Shown: positions 25,067 to 32,159 of the stretch, in pieces
Layout: every line of letters begins with the position of its first letter
Numbering within the stretch: the first letter of the stretch is position 1
Notes under the pieces: model-generated
What the model saw: only the letters and a program-made list of their open reading frames with translations
Databases searched by the model: none
Told to the model about the DNA's origin: nothing
Position numbers and translations under genes: made by a program
From: Actinomycetota bacterium
Lineage (GTDB): Bacteria > Actinomycetota > AC-67
NCBI GenBank assembly: GCA_020201525.1
Contig: JAIVGO010000103.1
Span: 1-32,159, forward strand
Direction: 5' to 3'
DNA: 32,159 nucleotides

Positions 25067-26602
25067 GTGAACAAGAGCGCCGTCATCGTCGGAGCTGGTC
25101 ACAACGGCCTCGTCGCGGCCTGCTTGCTGGCCAAACGCGGCGTAAAGGTCACCGTCCTGGAGCGCCGCGACGTCGTCGGCGGAGCGTGCGTCACCGAGGA
25201 GCTCATTCCCGGGTTCCGGGTCTCGACCGCCGCCTACTCCTTCAGCCTGTTCCGGCCGGAGATCGTGAAAGAGCTCGATCTCGAGCGCCACGGGCTCGCG
25301 TGGTACTCGAAGGAGCCGCGCATGTTCGTCCCGCTGCCCGACGGACGCTCCCTGTACGTGTGGCGCGACGCGGCGCGCACGGTCGAGGAGATCCGCCTCG
25401 TCGACGAGAAGGACGCGGACGCATGGCCGCGGTGGAACGCTTTTTGGGACGAGGTCGCCGGCGTCGTGCGACCTCTCGTGCTCGACCCGGAACCGCCGAC
25501 GCTGGCCGAGCTCGAAACAGAGCTCGACCGCCGCGGCAAGTCGGAGCTTTTCCGATTGGCGATCGCCGGATCCGCCGCCGACACCGTCCGGCGGTTTTTC
25601 CGGTCCGACGCGGTCCAAGGCATGACGGCGAGCCAAGGCATCATCGGAACGCACGCGTCGGTGAACGACCCCGGTACGGCGTTCGTCATGACCTACCACG
25701 CGTTCGGCGGCGAGCTCGTCGACGGCGCCGGGACGTGGGCGTACGTCCGCGGCGGCATGGGCGGCGTGACGCAAGCGCTCGCAGCATGCGCACGATCCCT
25801 CGGCGTTCGGATCATCACCGGAGCACCGGCTTCGGAAATCGTCGTCGAAGGAGGGCGCGCAACCGGCGTTCGCGTCCTCGGCGGGGACGAAATCCGAGCA
25901 GATCTCGTCTTTTCGAACGCCGACCCCAAGCGCACGTTCCTGCACATGCTTCCGAGCGGGACGCTGTCACCGGCCTTCGAGGACCGGGTTGCATCGATCG
26001 ACACCCGCGGCTCGGTCATTAAGGTGAACCTGGCCCTCGATGAGGTTCCCGATTTCCTCGGCATGGGAGGCAATGCCGGACCCGAGCACGCCGGGACGAT
26101 CGAAATTTCTCCATCGATCGACTATTTGCAATCGGCGTTCGAGGACGCGCACAAAGGCAGCTCATCTGTGCGCCCATTCATGGAAGTTTTCATCCAGTCG
26201 GTGAGCGACCCCACGCTCGCGCCGCCGGGAAAGCACGTTGCGTCGTGCTTCGCGCAGTACGCGCCGGCGGAGATCAACCCCGATGAATGGGACCTGATGC
26301 GCGAGCAGGCCGGCGACGCAGTGATCGACACGCTCGCCGGCTATGCGCCGAACCTGAAGGACGCGATCATCCACCGCGAGGTGCTCGGGCCGCCGGAGCT
26401 CGAAGCGCGGTTCGGTCTCACCGGCGGCAACATCTTTCACGGCGAGATCCTGCCGGGACAGATCTTCGGCGAGCGGCTCGGCCCTCGCACGCCGGTGCGG
26501 GGTCTGTACTTGTGCGGCTCCGGCGCGCATCCCGGCGGCGGAGTCACCGGCGCACCGGGATGGAACGCGGCACGCGCTGCGCTCTCAGACATCGACGAAT
26601 GA
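25067..26602 (+). CDS. FAD-dependent oxidoreductase, phytoene dehydrogenase-like (PYROXD2-type)
   Basis: 511 residues from GTG 25067; an upstream TTG at 25031 lies in the repeat region and is less likely. It begins with the dinucleotide-binding fold AVIVGAGHNGLVAACLLAKRG, VTVLERRDVVGGACVTEE, and ends with GLYLCGSGAHPGGGVTGAPGWNAARAAL, the C-terminal FAD-binding signature of the phytoene desaturase/amine oxidase superfamily. The middle (TYHAFGGELVDGAGTWAYVRGGMGGVTQAL) matches the CrtI/PYROXD2 type. No carotenoid genes lie nearby, so carotenoid desaturation is not supported. It overlaps the macro-domain gene by 4 bases, implying co-expression. Confidence 0.9.
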   Translation: MNKSAVIVGAGHNGLVAACLLAKRGVKVTVLERRDVVGGACVTEELIPGFRVSTAAYSFSLFRPEIVKELDLERHGLAWYSKEPRMFVPLPDGRSLYVWRDAARTVEEIRLVDEKDADAWPRWNAFWDEVAGVVRPLVLDPEPPTLAELETELDRRGKSELFRLAIAGSAADTVRRFFRSDAVQGMTASQGIIGTHASVNDPGTAFVMTYHAFGGELVDGAGTWAYVRGGMGGVTQALAACARSLGVRIITGAPASEIVVEGGRATGVRVLGGDEIRADLVFSNADPKRTFLHMLPSGTLSPAFEDRVASIDTRGSVIKVNLALDEVPDFLGMGGNAGPEHAGTIEISPSIDYLQSAFEDAHKGSSSVRPFMEVFIQSVSDPTLAPPGKHVASCFAQYAPAEINPDEWDLMREQAGDAVIDTLAGYAPNLKDAIIHREVLGPPELEARFGLTGGNIFHGEILPGQIFGERLGPRTPVRGLYLCGSGAHPGGGVTGAPGWNAARAALSDIDE

Positions 26603-27144
26603 CGGTTCGCATCACGCTCGTGCGCGGCGACATCACCGCGCAAGACACCGACGCAATCGTGAACGCCGCAAACTCATCCTTGATGGGAGGCGGCGGCGTC
26701 GACGGCGCGATTCACCGGCGCGGCGGCGCTGCGATCCTCGAGGAGTGCAAGCGCATTCGCGCCGAGCAGTTCCCCGACGGGCTCCCCACCGGACGCGCCG
26801 TCGCGACGACAGCGGGAAGGTTGAACGCGCGCTGGGTGATCCACACGGTCGGTCCGGTGTACGCGAAGTCCGAAGACCGCTCCGGCCTGCTTGCCTCGTG
26901 CCACATCGAATCCCTGAGCATCGCCGACGAGATCGGCGCCAAAACGGTCGCGTTCCCCGCGATCTCGACCGGCATCTACGGCTACCCGCTCCACGAAGCG
27001 GCGCCCGTCGCAATCCGCAGCGTGCTCGGTGCGCGTACTCTTGTGGAGGATGTCCGGTTCGTCCTATTCGACGAGGCAGCGTTCCAGGCTTTTGAGACCG
27101 CGCTGGCCGCCGAGCAGGGAGGCGACCGGCCCGCGAAGAAGTAG
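26599..27144 (+). CDS. Macro-domain protein, probable O-acetyl-ADP-ribose deacetylase
   Basis: 181 residues from ATG 26599, overlapping the upstream stop by 4 bases (ATGA). It has ITLVRGDITAQDTDAIVNAA, then NSSLMGGGGVDGAIHRRGG, the ADP-ribose-binding and catalytic loop of MacroD-type domains, and later VIHTVGPVY and AFPAISTGIYGYP, the second phosphate loop. MacroD-type enzymes remove ADP-ribose from acidic residues or deacetylate O-acetyl-ADP-ribose, a product of sirtuins. It is cytoplasmic. The C-terminus extends a little past the domain with a Lys-rich end. The coupling to a flavin oxidoreductase is notable but unexplained. Confidence 0.93.
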   Translation: MTVRITLVRGDITAQDTDAIVNAANSSLMGGGGVDGAIHRRGGAAILEECKRIRAEQFPDGLPTGRAVATTAGRLNARWVIHTVGPVYAKSEDRSGLLASCHIESLSIADEIGAKTVAFPAISTGIYGYPLHEAAPVAIRSVLGARTLVEDVRFVLFDEAAFQAFETALAAEQGGDRPAKK

Positions 27145-27161
27145 TTCGGACAGGAGGAAGG

Positions 27162-28862
27162 ATGAAGCGAAGCTTTCCGGCAGCGGTCACACTCGTTCTC
27201 GTGCTGGCGGCGCCGTTCGCGGCGAAGGCGGATCCAGGATCGACGGCAGGCTTCACAACGGTCCCGCCCCGTCCTCCTTTCACGCTCGTCGGACACGACC
27301 CGCTGTATGGGCGCGGGATGAACGCGGCACCGGCCATCTACAAGAACTGGATGTACGTCGGGAACCGCACCGACGGCTCGCCGCATCACCCCCACCCCGG
27401 CGTACTCGTCGTCGACATCTCCGATCCCGGGCATCCGTTCGTCTTCAGCGAGATCGGCGCGCCCGACGAGGGAGCAGTGTCGGAGACGTCGCGCGAGCTT
27501 CGCGTGTGGCCCGAGCAAAACCTGCTCATGGTGATGAACTTCACCTGCAGCGCGATCATCCACGCGTGTACCTCTGCCGCCGATGCGGCAGGAAGCTTGA
27601 CGCCGAACATCAAGTTCTACGACCTATCCGGCGACAACGCCGGCTCGCCAAAGCTCATCGCGACGTACGTCCCGCCGCCGGTTCCGTTGCGTCCGCAGGG
27701 CGTTACCGTCCCCGGTCAAAGCGTGCCGGTAACGCCGCATGAGATGTTCCTCTGGGTCGATCCGAAAAACCCCGGCCGCGCGTTGCTGTACTACACAGGG
27801 CCGACCACGTCTCTCACGCGGCCGAACCTCGTCATCACCGACATCAGCAAGGCGCGCGAAGGGAAGTTCACTGACGTCGCGCAGTGGAAAGGCACCGATC
27901 TGTTCCCGCAGGACGTTCTCGACAACAACGATGTGCGTCTGCATTCGATCGGCGTGTCGACCGACGGGAAGCGCACGTATCTCGCGTATCTCGGCGGCGG
28001 TTTCCTCGTGCTCGACACATCCGACTTCGCGAAGAACACGGCGAATCCGACGGTGAAGCTCGTCACGCCGATTGCGAACCGCGTCCCGTCACAAACCGCG
28101 ATCGGTACGCACTCTTCGGTGAAGCTTCCCGGACGGCCCTACGTCCTCACAACCGACGAGGTGTACGGACAAGTGCTCAACCCGGCGTTCGGCGAGCACG
28201 GTTGTCCCTGGGGATGGGTGCGCATCATCGACGTCTCCGATGAAGCGCATCCGAAGATCGTCTCCGAGTTCAAGCAAGCGCAGAACGACGCCTCGTATTG
28301 CGATTCGCCCGACGGCCAGGATCCGCAGAACGTGTACTTCACGAGCTTCGCGTCGCACAACCCGACGCTGACCCGAAACCTTGCGTTCATCACATGGCAC
28401 TCCGACGGGCTCATCGCCGTCGACATCTCCGATCCGGTGCACCCGACGCAAGCCGGCGCCTTCAAAGCAGACCCGCTTGCATCCGTAGCGACCGAGGATC
28501 CCGCGCTCAGTATGGGACGCGAGAAAGTCGTCGCGTGGAGCTATCCGATCATCAAGGACGGACTCATCTACTTCGTCGACGTTCGCAACGGCCTGTACGT
28601 CGTGCGCTACAACGGACCGTACGCGGACGAGGTGTCCGGTATCTCGTTTCTCGAAGGCAACTCCAATCTCGGCAATGCCCGCGAGCTCGACCTCGCACGC
28701 TACCAATCGAGTCACCGAACAGCCGTGAGAGGCCTGCGCCAAACGCGCACGAGCCTGCCGTTGCCGTCCACCGGCGTCGACGACGGACGTTCGTTCGCCG
28801 CTCTGTTGCTGGCGATCGCCGTCGCGCTGGCCACCCGCATGCGCCGAATCGCCCGGCATTAA
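27162..28862 (+). CDS. LVIVD-repeat beta-propeller protein with LPSTG sortase anchor
   Basis: 566 residues from ATG 27162, with AGGAGG 4 bases upstream. A signal peptide (MKRSFPAAVTLVLVLAAPFAAKA) is followed by repeats of the LVIVD type: GVLVVDISDPGHPFV, LVITDISK, FLVLDTSD, VRIIDVSDEAHPKIV and LIAVDISDPVHPTQAG. Together these suggest a beta-propeller. The C-terminus is a classic cell-wall sorting signal: LPSTG at 534-538, a hydrophobic helix (FAALLLAIAVALA) and a basic end (RMRRIARH). A class of sortases should cut it and attach it to the peptidoglycan or pili. No sortase gene is in this window. Function is probably binding or scaffolding on the surface. Confidence 0.9.
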   Translation: MKRSFPAAVTLVLVLAAPFAAKADPGSTAGFTTVPPRPPFTLVGHDPLYGRGMNAAPAIYKNWMYVGNRTDGSPHHPHPGVLVVDISDPGHPFVFSEIGAPDEGAVSETSRELRVWPEQNLLMVMNFTCSAIIHACTSAADAAGSLTPNIKFYDLSGDNAGSPKLIATYVPPPVPLRPQGVTVPGQSVPVTPHEMFLWVDPKNPGRALLYYTGPTTSLTRPNLVITDISKAREGKFTDVAQWKGTDLFPQDVLDNNDVRLHSIGVSTDGKRTYLAYLGGGFLVLDTSDFAKNTANPTVKLVTPIANRVPSQTAIGTHSSVKLPGRPYVLTTDEVYGQVLNPAFGEHGCPWGWVRIIDVSDEAHPKIVSEFKQAQNDASYCDSPDGQDPQNVYFTSFASHNPTLTRNLAFITWHSDGLIAVDISDPVHPTQAGAFKADPLASVATEDPALSMGREKVVAWSYPIIKDGLIYFVDVRNGLYVVRYNGPYADEVSGISFLEGNSNLGNARELDLARYQSSHRTAVRGLRQTRTSLPLPSTGVDDGRSFAALLLAIAVALATRMRRIARH

Positions 28863-28870
28863 CGCACTTC

Positions 28871-28897
28871 CCAATCTGCCCGTACTAGACGCGCGTC
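28871..28897 (+). promoter_or_regulatory. Candidate ECF promoter of the secreted-protein operon, with an overlapping dyad
   Basis: CCAATCT (28871-28877), 16 bases, then CGTC (28894-28897), about 70 bases before ATG 28966. The same element with the same spacing lies before the cupredoxin gene at 11139. An inverted repeat CTAGAC (28885-28890) and GTCTAG (28906-28911) straddles the -10 element and start site, so a repressor could also act here. Confidence 0.45.
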
Positions 28898-28965
28898 GCG
28901 CTCCCGTCTAGCGTCGCACTCGTCGTCTCCTTCCTCGCGACAACCCGGCGAGAGAAGGAGGAGCA

Positions 28966-29898
28966 ATGAGAGTCACGCGTATCGTCGCGTGCCTCGCCGT
29001 TGCCGTCGGTGCAACGCTGATTCCGGCTCGAGGAGCCGCGGCAGCAACCGCACCGGCACCAACGACGAGCCGCTACATGAAGAGCACCGACGCATCGGTC
29101 CTCGATCGACAAGGTTGCGCGCAAGGCCAATCGGTCCAACAAGGAGCGATCGTTCTCGACTTCGGCCGTCCGGCCGTCAGCGGCACCAGTTACGGCACGA
29201 TTATCTTTGGCGCGAACACATTCCGATCGGTCGCGCAAATCGAAGCCGCAGCGAAATCGTTCCTGACCGGCTACTGGCGCTGCTCGCCGTACTACACGCG
29301 GATCACTCTCCTCATCGGCACCAGCAACTACGGCGGATCGGTGAGCTATTCCCACGGCAAGGCATGGTCCGGAATGGTCAATAACGTGCTCGCGTGGATC
29401 GGATCCCAGCAATACACCGTGCAGGAAGACGTCGCGGCCGGGAGCGACATCGAGTTGAGCTGGAACACGGCGACGGCCAGCCGCACATGGGTCGACGGCT
29501 ACGGCTCCATCGACGTGCGGCCGGCGTACGACTACGGCGACGCGGCCGGCTGCCCGCCGTACGGATCCTGCAACAACGGATGGCGTCAGGAAGATGTGTG
29601 GTACGTGTCGTGGGGCGCGCCGCCGGCGTGGCCGCTCCCGGAGATTTACACGACGAACGCCAGCATGGCGTCCGAGTGGTACCGGATGAGCCTGTACGGC
29701 TATTCGGCGCACGGCTACCGCATGAACATCGGCGGGGCGATGACGCAGTATCAGGCCTGTCTCGACGTAGGCGGCTGCTCGACCGGGACGAACAACACGC
29801 CTTCGGCCGGGTGGTCGCAGCTCTACGGCAAGCTCAACGCCGACTCGCGCACCGCGCAGTCCCTTCCCTGGTCGACCGACATCACGTGGAAGAACTGA
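28966..29898 (+). CDS. Secreted protein of unknown function, possible TIM-barrel fold
   Basis: 310 residues from ATG 28966, with AAGGAGGAG just upstream. A signal peptide (TRIVACLAVAVGATLIPARGAAAA) leads to a mature domain opening with GAIVLDFGRPAVSGTSYGTIIFG. Further blocks are TRITLLIGTSNYGG, WVDGYGSIDVRPAYDYGD and VWYVSWGAPPAWPLPEIYTTN. Alternating strands and helices with Asp and Trp near strand ends recall glycoside-hydrolase-like TIM barrels, but I cannot name a family or catalytic residues. Six cysteines in the mature part could form disulfides. It starts a three-gene unit (9-base gap to the next gene). Confidence 0.8.
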   Translation: MRVTRIVACLAVAVGATLIPARGAAAATAPAPTTSRYMKSTDASVLDRQGCAQGQSVQQGAIVLDFGRPAVSGTSYGTIIFGANTFRSVAQIEAAAKSFLTGYWRCSPYYTRITLLIGTSNYGGSVSYSHGKAWSGMVNNVLAWIGSQQYTVQEDVAAGSDIELSWNTATASRTWVDGYGSIDVRPAYDYGDAAGCPPYGSCNNGWRQEDVWYVSWGAPPAWPLPEIYTTNASMASEWYRMSLYGYSAHGYRMNIGGAMTQYQACLDVGGCSTGTNNTPSAGWSQLYGKLNADSRTAQSLPWSTDITWKN

Positions 29899-29907
29899 GG
29901 AGGAGCC

Positions 29908-30462
29908 GTGCATAGACATTTGATTCGTATCTGTGTTTTGACGCTCGTTACCGCACTGGCGATCGGCGTCCCGCTCGCATCGACCGGAAGCACCGCACCG
30001 TCCGGCGGAACTCTTCTTGCCCAGAAGATGGCCGTGCGAGAGGAGATCGACGCGGCCTATCGAGACGCGCTGGCGAAGGACCGACCGGCGAAAGAGAACG
30101 CGGTTCCCCCGGCGGGCAATCCCGTGGAGCTCGCGTGGGCGACCGGCATCATCGACGACGGCCAAGCGCCGCTTCCGGGTACCGAGTACGTGATCGAGAA
30201 CCAGTGGCAGGACGTCGTCGCCGGGGAGCACGTGAATGTGTACGCGGGTCTGTCGCTTAGGGCTTCGCGCGGCGTCCTGGTCGTGGACACTACTGCCGTG
30301 GATTACTCCGACAGCATCACTCCGGGTGGCATCTATCTCGCGCCCGAAGGCACCGGGTCGCTGCGCATTATCGAAGCAGTCGGATCAAAGCTGATCGTGC
30401 TGTCGGCGAGCGGTGCGCAATTCGCGTTCGACGTCGCCCGGCGCAGCTTGACCGAGCTATGA
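29908..30462 (+). CDS. Secreted hypothetical protein
   Basis: 184 residues from GTG 29908, with AGGAGGAG upstream that overlaps the end of the previous gene's 3' region. A signal peptide (HLIRICVLTLVTALAIGVPLAS) is followed by a charged helical stretch (LAQKMAVREEIDAAYRDALAK) and then a compact beta-rich part (VNVYAGLSLRASRGVLVVDTT, GSLRIIEAVGSKLIVLSASGAQFAFDV). No family is recognised. The helix plus small beta-sandwich layout would suit a periplasmic or extracellular partner of the upstream protein, with which it is co-transcribed. A strong hairpin follows 40 bases after its stop. Confidence 0.75.
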   Translation: MHRHLIRICVLTLVTALAIGVPLASTGSTAPSGGTLLAQKMAVREEIDAAYRDALAKDRPAKENAVPPAGNPVELAWATGIIDDGQAPLPGTEYVIENQWQDVVAGEHVNVYAGLSLRASRGVLVVDTTAVDYSDSITPGGIYLAPEGTGSLRIIEAVGSKLIVLSASGAQFAFDVARRSLTEL

Positions 30463-30501
30463 GCGTCTCGCGCGTGCATGCCGGCATGAGATACCTGGTG
30501 A

Positions 30502-30528
30502 GGGCCCCGCGGCGTAGCCGCGGGGCCC
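30502..30528 (+). terminator. Very stable hairpin, probable terminator of the 28966-30462 unit
   Basis: GGGCCCCGCGGC (30502-30513) and GCCGCGGGGCCC (30517-30528) pair perfectly (12 bp) around a GTA loop. It has no T-tract, like the 13-bp hairpin at 9218. It also lies inside the longest possible form of the next reading frame. Confidence 0.65.
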
Positions 30529-30539
30529 GACCGCCGCGC

Positions 30540-31544
30540 ATGCACCGCCTCGCACATCTTTTGGGCATTGTCATTGTGCTGACCGGCGGGTGCACGGCTC
30601 CTCGATCCCCGCGCGCGGTGGACGCATCGACCAATTCACGCGCCACGCGAAACCCCACCTGGACGCAAGCACACAATCTGAGCGGCTACCAAGTCCACGC
30701 GGCAACCTATTCGAACAACACTTTGCTCCTCGCCGGCGAACGCACCGGCTCCACCGGCGTGTTGCTCGAATACAAAAACAACACACTCACGGAACTGAAC
30801 GAATTTTCCGATGCGCGCCAGATCCGCGCGATCGAAATGGGCAACGTCACGACGTTTCTCGGCGGAGAGGACACCAGCGGACACGGCTACCTCATCGCCG
30901 GACCGCCGTACCTTCGGATCCCGCTCCCCCATGACTTCACGGAGATAGACGCTTTGCTGACAAGCGACAGAGCGATCGTTGCGGCCGGATCCACAGGACG
31001 CAGCGCGGCGGTCATCGAAAGCCGGGACGCCGGGCGGCACTGGCGGATTGTTGCGCGCGTTGTGCCCGTTGGTGAGTTCGCACGCCTCACGACGCTGGCA
31101 CGTGTGGGATCGCAGATCGTGTCCGGAGGAACCGATGGGCGGAACGGAGTGCTGACCGTCGGAAAGCTGATGCGTCCGATGACTTCGCTCGCGTCGGTAG
31201 CAAGTGTTGTTTCGGCCGGGCGGAAGGAGTTCATTTCGGGTTACGCGGGACTCGACGAGTCTGTACGGCGCGGTGTGTTGCTGGTGGGCGACGCTCGTCT
31301 TCAGCACTGGAAGCCCGTGCGGCTGCCGCCCGGTGTTGGCTTTGGGGGCGCAGCATTCTGGTCCCGCGATAGTGGAGCGGTGCTTTCGGCGACGGGAGTA
31401 GCCGATGAGATCGCGGAAACATCCGATGGCGGAGCGACGTGGACGCGCATCGCCCTCGGCGAGACGATCGAAGGCATTGTCGCGCAGCCGGGCCGTGCGG
31501 CCGCATTTGGGCTCTCGGGGCTCTTTCTGCGCGATGCTTTTTGA
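30540..31544 (+). CDS. Putative lipoprotein with beta-propeller (BNR/sialidase-like) repeats
   Basis: 334 residues from ATG 30540. The start MHRLAHLLGIVIVLTGGC gives a short signal peptide ending in a lipobox-like LTGGC. The frame remains open up to an ATG at 30459 that overlaps the previous stop (ATGA), but that version would contain the 12-bp hairpin and a long basic leader, so I prefer 30540; it has no Shine-Dalgarno. The mature part has repeated short strands and Asp-box-like turns (IESRDAGRHWRIVARV and AETSDGGATWTRIALG), typical of BNR-repeat propellers seen in sialidases and photosystem assembly factors. No catalytic site can be named. It is probably a membrane-tethered binding protein. 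Confidence 0.75.
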   Translation: MHRLAHLLGIVIVLTGGCTAPRSPRAVDASTNSRATRNPTWTQAHNLSGYQVHAATYSNNTLLLAGERTGSTGVLLEYKNNTLTELNEFSDARQIRAIEMGNVTTFLGGEDTSGHGYLIAGPPYLRIPLPHDFTEIDALLTSDRAIVAAGSTGRSAAVIESRDAGRHWRIVARVVPVGEFARLTTLARVGSQIVSGGTDGRNGVLTVGKLMRPMTSLASVASVVSAGRKEFISGYAGLDESVRRGVLLVGDARLQHWKPVRLPPGVGFGGAAFWSRDSGAVLSATGVADEIAETSDGGATWTRIALGETIEGIVAQPGRAAAFGLSGLFLRDAF

Positions 31545-31569
31545 GTTTTCCTCGCCGCATCGCAAGAAT
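31541..31569 (+). promoter_or_regulatory. Putative promoter of the PhzF-family gene
   Basis: TTGAGT (31541-31546) and AAGAAT (31564-31569) are 17 bases apart, each 4/6 to the vegetative consensus. The predicted start is near 31576, where an ATG opens a 7-codon frame whose TGA overlaps the phzF-like ATG at 31599. Confidence 0.3.
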
Positions 31570-31598
31570 AGGCCCATGCATGCACCGGCCGGCCTTTG

Positions 31599-32159
31599 AT
31601 GCGCGCGCGGTATCTCATCGTCGACGTCTTCACCGACCGGCCGTTCTCCGGCAACGCGCTCGCCGTCTTCCCGGACGGTCACGATGTTCCGTCACACCTG
31701 ATGCAGAAAATCGCGCGCGAGATGAACCTGTCCGAGACGACGTTCGTCACGCGCTCGTCCGACGATAGCTATGACGTGCGCATTTTCACGCCCTCGAATG
31801 AGATGCCCTTCGCCGGACACCCCACGCTCGGGACGGCATGGGTTCTACGCCACCTCGGCCGCACGAGTGACCGAACCGTGCAGCGCAGCACGGCCGGCGA
31901 CACGCCGGTCAGCATCGCGCTCGACACCGTTTGGCTCGAGCGAGCGGGCAACGTCGGCCCCGATGTCGAAGACGTCTCGTTCGTAGCGCACGCGCTCGGC
32001 GTGTCGGAAACCGATATCGGATTCAGCGCTTCGCAGCTCGGGATGGAGCGAGTGATGCTTGCGCCGGCGATCGCGGATGCAGGTCTCGCGCAACTGATGG
32101 TGCCGATCGCCGACTCGGCAACGCTCGCGTCAATGCAGCCGCGCGCGGAAATCAGTGAT
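31599..32159 (+). CDS. PhzF-family isomerase/epimerase (partial, runs off right edge)
   Basis: At least 187 residues from ATG 31599, open to the last base of the window. The N-terminus YLIVDVFTDRPFSGNALAVF, followed by IAREMNLSETTFV (with the family's catalytic Glu) and VRIFTPSNEMPFAGHPTLGTA, is unmistakable PhzF. These proteins have a diaminopimelate-epimerase-like double fold; PhzF itself isomerises a phenazine precursor, while most bacterial members have unknown small-molecule substrates. The second half of the fold is missing only because the window ends. No phenazine genes are present, so I give no symbol. There is no Shine-Dalgarno at this start; it overlaps a short leader frame by one base-pair step (TGATG). 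Confidence 0.9.
   Translation, partial: MRARYLIVDVFTDRPFSGNALAVFPDGHDVPSHLMQKIAREMNLSETTFVTRSSDDSYDVRIFTPSNEMPFAGHPTLGTAWVLRHLGRTSDRTVQRSTAGDTPVSIALDTVWLERAGNVGPDVEDVSFVAHALGVSETDIGFSASQLGMERVMLAPAIADAGLAQLMVPIADSATLASMQPRAEISD

Noticed and set aside
24935..25945. Long upstream extension of the cupredoxin frame
   Set aside because: It runs opposite the flavoprotein gene, and the conserved protein begins with the signal peptide at about 24934-24940.
25067..26602. Carotenoid biosynthesis gene
   Set aside because: The flavoprotein resembles CrtI, but no phytoene synthase or other carotenoid gene is nearby and the sequence is closer to the PYROXD2 type.
28885..30231. 448-codon minus-strand frame
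   Set aside because: Shadow of two secreted-protein genes that have good ribosome-binding sites and signal peptides on the plus strand.
31599..32159. Phenazine biosynthesis cluster
   Set aside because: Only a PhzF-family gene is present; most members of this family are unrelated to phenazines.

Overview
The window is GC-rich DNA with strong G/C bias at third codon positions, many GTG and some TTG starts, Sec signal peptides and lipoboxes, an LPXTG-type surface anchor, an ECF sigma/zinc anti-sigma pair and apparently leaderless genes. Together these suggest a Gram-positive actinobacterium, most likely a soil or environmental lineage outside the well-studied genera. The lineage is an inference; there is no rRNA gene here to settle it. 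I found no tRNA, rRNA, CRISPR array, transposase or phage gene.

Layout. (1) Positions 1-6565, minus strand: one giant secreted protein, at least 2188 codons and running off the left edge, built almost entirely of RTX-type calcium-binding nonapeptides in about 25 modules. (2) 6566-7767: a spacer with its promoter, a small unknown gene with a possible coupled micro-ORF, and a small secreted or lipid-anchored protein. (3) 7764-11016, minus: a membrane protein and a UbiE-like methyltransferase (overlapping genes), a terminator, an SRPBCC protein, and an anti-sigma/ECF sigma pair. (4) 11139-12800, plus: a lipid-anchored cupredoxin, an APIP-like MtnB (methionine salvage), a cupin and a possible 40-residue protein. 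(5) 12797-14121, minus: a secreted protein and a small Gly/Pro-rich secreted protein with a clear terminator. (6) 14235-20090: a DUF72 gene (plus) converging on a minus-strand run of long coiled-coil protein, crotonase, aldo/keto reductase, hotdog thioesterase and zinc-ribbon protein. (7) 20172-21149, plus: a secreted esterase. (8) 21250-24934, minus: a tight three-gene copper cluster of cupredoxin, parallel beta-helix protein and membrane-anchored multicopper oxidase. (9) 25067-27144, plus: a phytoene-dehydrogenase-like flavoprotein overlapping a macro-domain gene. (10) 27162-31544, plus: a cell-surface block with an LPSTG-anchored LVIVD-repeat protein, two secreted proteins of unknown function and a putative lipoprotein. 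(11) 31599 to the right edge: a PhzF-family enzyme.

The window is dominated by exported proteins. Two themes stand out. The first is extracytoplasmic copper: two cupredoxins and a multicopper oxidase in a compact cluster with a beta-helix protein, a membrane domain carrying HEAIH and a His-rich loop, and tandem repeats in its upstream region. The second is a candidate ECF regulon: the same bipartite element, (C/G)CAATCT-N16-(C/G)GT(A/C), precedes the sigma operon, the divergent cupredoxin gene and the secreted-protein operon at 28966.
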